NCBI RefSeq assembly: GCF_000988205.1
Contig: NZ_LAYQ01000016.1
Span: 1 to 64,000, forward strand
From: Corynebacterium minutissimum
GTDB lineage: Bacteria > Actinomycetota > Actinomycetes > Mycobacteriales > Mycobacteriaceae
Direction of reading: 5' to 3'
DNA length: 64,000 bases
Part shown: positions 59,005 to 64,000 of the stretch, piece after piece
How positions within the stretch are numbered: the stretch's first letter is position 1
Layout of the letters: each line of letters starts with the position of its first letter
Translations under genes and position numbers: made by a program
The notes under the pieces: model-generated
Databases searched by the model: none
Told to the model about the DNA's origin: nothing
What the model saw: only the letters and a program-made list of their open reading frames with translations

Positions 59005-60469
59005 CCGCGCTGTCACGGGAGTCTTCACGTGGGTTTTGCCGCGGGTCAACCTGTGAGATGTTGACGGATGAGTCCATGGGACTTAGCGCGGCTTCCATGG
59101 CAGGCAGGCGGCGGGAGCGCAGGCGGGTGAGGAGCTCGGAGGCGTCGGCAGGCGTGAGGTCTTGGCCAGCCATCTTCACGGGGCCAGCCACGAGGTCGAA
59201 GCGCACGGTCCGCACGCCCGCAAGGTGCCCCAACGGCCCCACTTTCAGCGTAAGCTCCTGGATGTGCGGGGTTCCAATCACCATGACGCGGCGGTTAATG
59301 CGGCCGCGGTGCACGATCGTCACGGGCTGAGGCGACTCCACCAGCGTTACCGACTGCTGCTTACGGTCGATGGGGCTGATCCACGTAGCCCGGCGCGGGG
59401 AGGTATAGGTGGGCTGGGTGTGTCCTTCGGGGCGTGCGAAATCCTCAATCTGCGCACGATCCAGATCGGAGATGAGCTCTAAAAGCTCCAGCGCCTGCTC
59501 GCGGGTGCCCACCGGCAGGATGCGCGTAGAACCAGATTGCTTGCCACTGCCTTTAGCGCCGTAGCCGGCCACCGACACGTTCACTTCGTACCAGCCGAAG
59601 CGCCGCCACAGGAAAGGCTGGCTTACCCGCACGCCGTGGATGCGACTGATGCGGATGGTCTGGCGGCGGCGGTCGGCAAGGCCATAGGAGACGTTGAGGG
59701 CGTTGGCGGGGACGTCGTGAAGCGCGGTGAATTTCCAGGAGGAATCTACCAGCCCCCACACGCGCCCCACGAAACCCACAATGATGGGCAGCAGCGCGGT
59801 CCACATCCCGGGGATGAAGAGCAAGCCGCCGAGGACCAGCGCGGTAATCAGCGTGGGTAGGCGCAGAGCCTCGGCGGCAATCGTGCGCAGGATGGGAATG
59901 GCCGGGATCAAAGCGGCAGGGGCTTCCTCTGCCGGCCGTCCTGGCTCCTCCGCCGGTCCACCGTTCGTGCGTCGCAACAGCTCAGCGCGCAGCTCTTCCG
60001 CTTTCGCCTTGGACAGGTACTCAATTTTGATCACCGAGGACGTACCGCCGGCGGTTTCCACGCGCACCGCCGCCAATCCCAACAGGCGCGCGATGATGGA
60101 TTCCACCACGTCCACTGCCTGGATGCGCTCGTAACGCGCCGAACGAAAAGACGTCGAGATAGCCCCGTGCCGCAGAGCGATTTCATCCTCCGTGAGCTTA
60201 TATCCCAGCTTGCGCCACCAGATGCCGGAAACCAGCCAAATCACCGCACACAACAGCACGAAACCGCCAACGCCTAGCAGTGTGCCACGGCCAACCTCGC
60301 CGAGGTTGCCGCCCTGTAGGTAAGACACCACATCCGAAATCATGGAGGCGTTGATGTTCACCGCAAAAATGGCCACCAGCGCCAGGATCAGCGACCAAAA
60401 GCGCAGCAGCGGGGTGAGGCGGTGGACGCGGGTGTAGCCGTCGGCGTCGACAAGCGCGCGGTCCTTCAC
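58982..60469 (-). CDS. PH-domain membrane protein, YdbT-like
   Basis: About 495 residues with several bacterial PH (bPH2) domains and two pairs of membrane helices. Start VKDRALVDADGYTRVHRLTPLLRFW at GTG 60469. PH units are near LTEDEIALRHGAISTSFRSARYERIQAVDV, FTALHDVPANALNVSYGL and the C-terminal VTIVHRGRINRRVMVIGTPHIQELTLKVG. Families of this type (YdbS/YdbT) occur as adjacent gene pairs of unknown role in membrane homeostasis. Its start overlaps the upstream gene's stop (GTGA). Confidence 0.8.
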   Translation of the reverse strand: MKDRALVDADGYTRVHRLTPLLRFWSLILALVAIFAVNINASMISDVVSYLQGGNLGEVGRGTLLGVGGFVLLCAVIWLVSGIWWRKLGYKLTEDEIALRHGAISTSFRSARYERIQAVDVVESIIARLLGLAAVRVETAGGTSSVIKIEYLSKAKAEELRAELLRRTNGGPAEEPGRPAEEAPAALIPAIPILRTIAAEALRLPTLITALVLGGLLFIPGMWTALLPIIVGFVGRVWGLVDSSWKFTALHDVPANALNVSYGLADRRRQTIRISRIHGVRVSQPFLWRRFGWYEVNVSVAGYGAKGSGKQSGSTRILPVGTREQALELLELISDLDRAQIEDFARPEGHTQPTYTSPRRATWISPIDRKQQSVTLVESPQPVTIVHRGRINRRVMVIGTPHIQELTLKVGPLGHLAGVRTVRFDLVAGPVKMAGQDLTPADASELLTRLRSRRLPAMEAALSPMDSSVNISQVDPRQNPREDSRDSAVRGSDEA

Positions 60470-60915
60470 AGCCCACTCATCCTCTCGCGAGCCTTGACGG
60501 CGAGACGCTCGCGCAGGGCGTCGGCGTCGGCAGCAAGGAGGCCGGGGATGGTTGCGTCGCTGCTGGGCGACGCCGTGTGCAGCTTCACCTTCTTCAGCCC
60601 CATCGCGCGCTCGATGGGACCGGCGGTGACGTCGACGAATTGAATGCGGCCGTAGGGCACGACGGTGAAGGTGTGCCAGATTTTGCCGCGGGTGACGAGC
60701 AATTCGTCGGCGGTTTCCTGCCAGCCTAAGTTTTTGACCTGCGCGGGGATGAGCCAGAGCTGATAGAGCGCCCACGCAACGAGCGCTCCGGCGACCCAAT
60801 AGAGCCAATCCCACCAGAAATACGCCGCCGCAGCCGCCAGGGCGGCGAGGATGACGTCCCAGCTCAAGCGCGAGATGTAGCGGGCTTTAGTGAGTGACGG
60901 GGATACGGGATTCAT
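60466..60915 (-). CDS. PH-domain membrane protein, YdbS-like
   Basis: A 149-residue protein with one hydrophobic hairpin (DVILAALAAAAAYFWWDWLYWVAGALVAWALYQLW) and one bPH2 domain (LLVTRGKIWHTFTVVPYGRIQFVDVTAGPIERAMGLKKVKLHTAS). It ends with a basic helix (ALRERLAVKARERM). It forms a translationally coupled pair with the YdbT-like gene. One copy of the recurring word family lies in the ASPSSDATIPG linker. Confidence 0.82.
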   Translation of the reverse strand: MNPVSPSLTKARYISRLSWDVILAALAAAAAYFWWDWLYWVAGALVAWALYQLWLIPAQVKNLGWQETADELLVTRGKIWHTFTVVPYGRIQFVDVTAGPIERAMGLKKVKLHTASPSSDATIPGLLAADADALRERLAVKARERMSGL

Positions 60916-60973
60916 GCCGCCACTTTAACACGAACCCTTGACAAGTCGTTGGGTTTATACAACACTGTGGTGC

Positions 60974-61234
60974 ATGTCCCCAAAGAAAAAGCCCACACGC
61001 CCACTATTTAACCGGGTCCGCGTGCTCCGCGTTGAACGGGACATGACGCGCGCACAGCTTGCCGACGCCATCGGGGTCAACCCCCAAACCATTGGCGCCC
61101 TCGAGCGCGGTGACCACTCCCCCAGCTTGGACCTCGCCTTCAACATCTGCGAAGTTTTCAATCTACCCGTGGAAGCCGTGTTCTCCCGGACCGAATTCAC
61201 CCCCATGTCCTCCGAAATCTACCGAAAGGACTAA
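60974..61234 (+). CDS. XRE-family regulator
   Basis: An 86-residue Cro/C1-type helix-turn-helix protein: RVRVLRVERDMTRAQLADAIGVNPQTIGALERGDHSPSLDLAFNICEVFNLPVEAVFS. It resembles small YozG-type regulators that sit before membrane protein genes. ATG 60974 is preceded by the divergent promoter region; the next gene starts 7 bp after its stop, so it is in an operon. Confidence 0.85.
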   Translation: MSPKKKPTRPLFNRVRVLRVERDMTRAQLADAIGVNPQTIGALERGDHSPSLDLAFNICEVFNLPVEAVFSRTEFTPMSSEIYRKD

Positions 61235-61241
61235 ACCACAC

Positions 61242-61712
61242 ATGTCCGCCTCCATTCCCGATTCCGTTAAGACCCGCAAGCGCTACATCACCCTGACCGA
61301 CCTGTCCACCGCCCTCATCATCGCTTCCATCCCCCTGCAGTTCTGGAGCGCCTTTACCTCACTCATGGTGGCCGCCCTTGGAACTTTGCTGTGCGCGCTG
61401 ATGACCGCACGCCTCCGCACAACGATTGGCGCCGTTGACCTGCCCACGACCGAACTTGATGAGTATCAGATGCAGCAGCACCTTGAGGCCCGCGATGACG
61501 GCCTCAAGTTCTCCCTCGCAGCACTCGTCATCTTGCTGCCAGTGACTGGCCTTATCGCCTGGGGCGCCCGAACCACGCCCATCATGGACGGCGTGTTTGT
61601 ATCCCAGCTTTACCTCAAGATCATCCTGCTGCTCATGGTGTGGGTCCCCTTCTCTGTGGCACGTTCCCTGGCCGGCAAGATAAACCGCGACGAGCTCATC
61701 TCAAAGGAATAA
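61242..61712 (+). CDS. Four-helix membrane protein, co-transcribed with an XRE regulator
   Basis: A 156-residue integral membrane protein with four predicted helices (YITLTDLSTALIIASIPLQFWSA, TSLMVAALGTLLCALMTA, FSLAALVILLPVTGLIAWG, LKIILLLMVWVPFSVARS) and a cytoplasmic loop containing TTELDEYQMQQHLEARDDG. No family is recognised with confidence. It is directly downstream of the XRE gene, which probably controls it. Confidence 0.7.
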   Translation: MSASIPDSVKTRKRYITLTDLSTALIIASIPLQFWSAFTSLMVAALGTLLCALMTARLRTTIGAVDLPTTELDEYQMQQHLEARDDGLKFSLAALVILLPVTGLIAWGARTTPIMDGVFVSQLYLKIILLLMVWVPFSVARSLAGKINRDELISKE

Positions 61713-61735
61713 CCCCGCACCCCTTGCCATACTTA

Positions 61736-61790
61736 TCGCTAATCGATATTATCGAATTACGACAACATCGATAGTCGATAAGATATCGGC
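61736..61790. promoter_or_regulatory. Cluster of TCGATA palindromes upstream of the DUF2975 gene
   Basis: TCGATATTATCGA (61743-61755; arms TCGATA/TATCGA around a central T) is followed by ATCGATAGTCGAT (61767-61779; arms ATCGA/TCGAT), with related TATCG words at 61735 and 61785. The set lies just before the ATG at 61804 and covers the likely promoter. It has the form of an autoregulated operator array for one of the adjacent HTH proteins. No binding data are implied. Confidence 0.55.
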
Positions 61791-61803
61791 GGAAGGGACA
61801 ACC

Positions 61804-62352
61804 ATGACAGACCCCGCAAAGAAGGCAAAGAAGGAGCGCAACGACATCGGCGCCGCTATTTTCATCGCCGTTCTTACCATCGCGCTCATCCTGCCCAACT
61901 ACGCCAGGGATGTCTTCGACGGCGCGTTTAACACCGCCCTCAGCGCGGCCGTGCCGGAAGGCCTCGGCGCCCACAACCTGGACGGCGGCGCCTACTGGAT
62001 GCTTATGATCGCGCTCATCCTCAAGATCGTGGCGATCTTCGCCGCCGCGGGCTTCATCTTCTCCCTCGCCCGCACGATGCAGCAGGGCAAGCTCTTCAAC
62101 CCCCGCTCCACGCGCTCGCTCAACGGACTCGCCGTGTGCATCTTCGTGTGGGCCATCGCCCGCTTCGGCATCGAAGGCATGGGCAATAACTGGGCCGCCA
62201 ACGACTTAGGAATTGATTGGTGGGCCAACCAGACGGGTACGCCCCTAGCGGAACTGGCCATCCCTTATATCGCAGTCTGCGTGCTGATTCTCTTTTCCGT
62301 GGCCATCAAGCGTGGCAGCGCGCTCGAAGAGGATGTGGATGGCCTTGTCTAA
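61804..62352 (+). CDS. DUF2975 membrane protein
   Basis: A 182-residue membrane protein with four helices: AAIFIAVLTIALILPNYAR, WMLMIALILKIVAIFAAAGFIFSLA, SLNGLAVCIFVWAIARFGIEG and LAIPYIAVCVLILFSVAIKRGSALEEDVDGLV. The pattern with the conserved RTMQQGKLFNPRSTRSL motif is that of DUF2975, usually paired with a YozG-type HTH protein. Such a gene follows and overlaps here. Confidence 0.8.
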   Translation: MTDPAKKAKKERNDIGAAIFIAVLTIALILPNYARDVFDGAFNTALSAAVPEGLGAHNLDGGAYWMLMIALILKIVAIFAAAGFIFSLARTMQQGKLFNPRSTRSLNGLAVCIFVWAIARFGIEGMGNNWAANDLGIDWWANQTGTPLAELAIPYIAVCVLILFSVAIKRGSALEEDVDGLV

Positions 62353-62566
62353 CAACACTGAACCTATCGTGACCTGCCACCTCGACGAAGTAATGGCCCA
62401 GCGCCAGATCACCGGCACCGACCTAGCCAAGCAAGTCGGTATTACCCCGGTCAACCTCTCAGTGCTGAAGAATAATCGCGCCAAGGCCGTGCGCTTTAGC
62501 ACCCTCGCCGCACTCTGCGCGGCCCTGGAGTGCCAGCCCGGCGATCTCTTCAGCGTCGAGCACTAG
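62339..62566 (+). CDS. YozG-like XRE-family regulator
   Basis: A 75-residue Cro/C1 helix-turn-helix protein (HLDEVMAQRQITGTDLAKQVGITPVNLSVLKNNRAKAVRFSTLAALCAALECQPGDLF). The motif LxxILKNGKAKAIRFSTL is characteristic of the group paired with DUF2975. ATG 62339 overlaps the upstream stop by 14 bp. It ends convergently with dnaE2 (overlap 4 bp). Confidence 0.82.
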   Translation: MALSNNTEPIVTCHLDEVMAQRQITGTDLAKQVGITPVNLSVLKNNRAKAVRFSTLAALCAALECQPGDLFSVEH

Positions 62567-64000
62567 CGGAAATCCCGCGAGCCGCGCGAGAGCGCCTCAC
62601 CGAAGGCCAGCGGTTCCAGCTGGTCCGCGGCAACCGTGACCGCCCCGGAGGCGTTCTGCACGATGCCGCGCACGATGAGCGCGGGCGCTGTTCGCGCGGT
62701 GACCTTATCCCGGGCCCACAGGCCGGGCGAGACCATCACGTTCATCAACCCAGTCTCATCCTCCAAACCAAAAAAGACCACACCACCCGCAGTCTGCGGG
62801 CGCTGGCGGTGCGTGACCACCCCGGCGATGCGCACGCGGGTGCCATCCTCCACGGCCGGCAAATCCGCCGCCGATAGGATGCCGCGGGCCTGCAACTCCC
62901 CGCGGACCTGCTCCATCGGTTGCTGGTTGTGGGTCACGCCGGTGCTTGCCACGTCCGCCGCCATGAGCTCAAAGGCGCTCATCCCCGGCAAAGACGGCGC
63001 TTCAATCGCCGAAAGCCCTGGCAGCATCCCTGCCCGTTCTGTCGCGGCCACGCCCGCCTGCCACAGCGCCTGGCGGCGGTCCACGCCAAAGACATCCAAG
63101 GCCCCCGCCACCGCGAGGGCCTCCACGTGATCGACGGTGAGGTCGGCGCGGCGGGAGAGATCGGGGACGTCGCCAAACGGCGCGGCCGCTTCAATGCGAT
63201 CGGCGGCCTTATCACCCAACCCCTTGATGAGGTTAAGCCCCAAGCGGATACGCGCCTGACCGTCCGAGCCCACCACCACGCGCGCCTCGCGGCCCGACTC
63301 GTTAACGCTGACCGGCAGCACCTCCACCCCGTGGCGGCGAGCATCCTGGATGAGGGACTGCGGCGAGTAGAAGCCCATCGGCTGCGCGCGCAGCAGGCCC
63401 ACGCAAAACTGCGCCGGGTAATAGCGCTTAAACCACGCCGAAAAGTACACCAAGGAAGCAAAAGACTGCGAGTGGGACTCCGGGAAGCCATAAGCAGCGA
63501 AGGCCACGATCTTGGCCCACAACTTATCCGCCACCTCCCCGACGATCCCGTTGGTTTCCTCCAAGCCCTCATAAAAGCGCTGCTTGAGCGCTGCCATCTT
63601 GGCCGGCGAGCGCTTCGAGCCCATCGCGCGCCGCAGGTCATCCGCCTCAGCACCGCTGAACCCGGCGGCATCAACCGCAATCTGCATGAGCTGCTCCTGA
63701 AAGAGCGGAATCCCCAGTGTCTTGCCCAGGGACTTCTCCAGCACCGGGTGGTCATAGGTCACCGGCTCCTTGCCATCGCGGCGGCGCAGGTAGGGGTGCA
63801 CCGACCCGCCCTGAATGGGGCCTGGACGGATGAGTGCCACCTCCACGACGAGGTCAAAGAAGACCCGCGGCTTGAGCCTCGGCAGCGTGCTCAGCTGCGC
63901 GCGCGATTCCACTTGAAACACGCCCACTGCATCCGCGCGGCAGAGCATGTCATAGACTTCCGGGTCCGCCAGGTCCAGCTCCCACAGGTTGACCACCCTG
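62563..64000 (-). CDS. dnaE2: Error-prone DNA polymerase DnaE2, C-terminal part (partial)
   Basis: The C-terminal 478 residues of an alpha-subunit-type polymerase, cut by the window's right edge. Visible: AVGVFQVESRAQLSTLPRLKPRVF, EVALIRPGPIQGGSVHPYLRRR, PLFQEQLMQIAVDAAGFS, RRAMGSKRSPAKMAALKQRF, and FAAYGFPESHSQSFASLVYFSAWFKRYYPAQF, then an OB-fold C-terminus ending GEALSRGSRDFR. The SRGSRDFR ending and general layout mark DnaE2, the damage-inducible translesion polymerase, and not replicative DnaE1. The start and catalytic Asp residues lie outside the window. Confidence 0.9.
   Translation of the reverse strand, partial: RVVNLWELDLADPEVYDMLCRADAVGVFQVESRAQLSTLPRLKPRVFFDLVVEVALIRPGPIQGGSVHPYLRRRDGKEPVTYDHPVLEKSLGKTLGIPLFQEQLMQIAVDAAGFSGAEADDLRRAMGSKRSPAKMAALKQRFYEGLEETNGIVGEVADKLWAKIVAFAAYGFPESHSQSFASLVYFSAWFKRYYPAQFCVGLLRAQPMGFYSPQSLIQDARRHGVEVLPVSVNESGREARVVVGSDGQARIRLGLNLIKGLGDKAADRIEAAAPFGDVPDLSRRADLTVDHVEALAVAGALDVFGVDRRQALWQAGVAATERAGMLPGLSAIEAPSLPGMSAFELMAADVASTGVTHNQQPMEQVRGELQARGILSAADLPAVEDGTRVRIAGVVTHRQRPQTAGGVVFFGLEDETGLMNVMVSPGLWARDKVTARTAPALIVRGIVQNASGAVTVAADQLEPLAFGEALSRGSRDFR

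Overview
The window is a high-GC actinobacterial chromosome segment, almost certainly from a Corynebacterium. The clearest signs are a corynebacterial-type core gene order (upp, amidohydrolase, lpdA, then pyc, prpDBC with a divergent prpR, accBC and a rhodanese) and lineage markers: monomeric isocitrate dehydrogenase, a second pyruvate-kinase-like protein, DUF3151, DUF3017 and pdxST with a divergent pdxR. The species cannot be named from sequence alone; a skin- or mucosa-associated clade is a guess.

Region by region. 1-670: an IS3-family end inserted in a decayed IS21 istB. 913-5316: DUF3151, a prion-like DUF4282 membrane protein, an ATP-grasp-like protein and a rhodanese that lacks its catalytic Cys. 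5458-9165: accBC and a GNAT gene separated by a one-gene HEPN/Abi cassette flanked by a 12-bp direct repeat, then a repeat-rich spacer. 9166-17906: anaplerosis (pyc) and the methylcitrate cycle with its regulator. 18031-25424: Ltp-type surface protein, lpdA, amidohydrolase, upp, an ESX-like small protein coupled to an NlpC/P60 hydrolase, an unknown protein and a catalytically dead adenosine-deaminase-like protein. 25464-32053: D,D-carboxypeptidase, RDD and YihY membrane proteins, trpS, xthA and an MFS exporter. 32227-40153: icd, a possible secreted toxin/immunity pair, PepSY protein, M3 oligopeptidase and HNH protein. 40407-46240: ppc, then vitamin B6 synthesis with pdxR. 46284-50098: sigK/rskA, a Met-rich lipoprotein, DipZ and an MBL hydrolase. 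50197-56417: metY-metX, DUF3017, folD, trmL and pyk2. 56489-59004: DtxR-box-controlled feoABC. 58982-62566: paired PH-domain proteins and two regulator/membrane-protein modules. 62563-64000: the 3' part of dnaE2.

Much of the window is a PEP/pyruvate/oxaloacetate/propionyl-CoA hub (pyc, ppc, pyk2, accBC, prpDBC, icd). The best candidate for something new is the HEPN/Abi cassette with a foldable leader placed exactly at the accBC stop codon. Other leads are the secreted protein/membrane protein pair at 34.7-35.2 kb, the SigK-lipoprotein-DipZ cluster, and a 16-bp word (GGCGTCGNCARGCGYG) recurring on both strands and in different reading frames.

Quality caution: several genes (NlpC/P60 gene, yihY tail, trpS, the secreted protein, pdxR, feoB) carry one-base indels, nearly all in short G or C runs. 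Because trpS should be essential, many of these are probably sequencing errors, not true pseudogenes.
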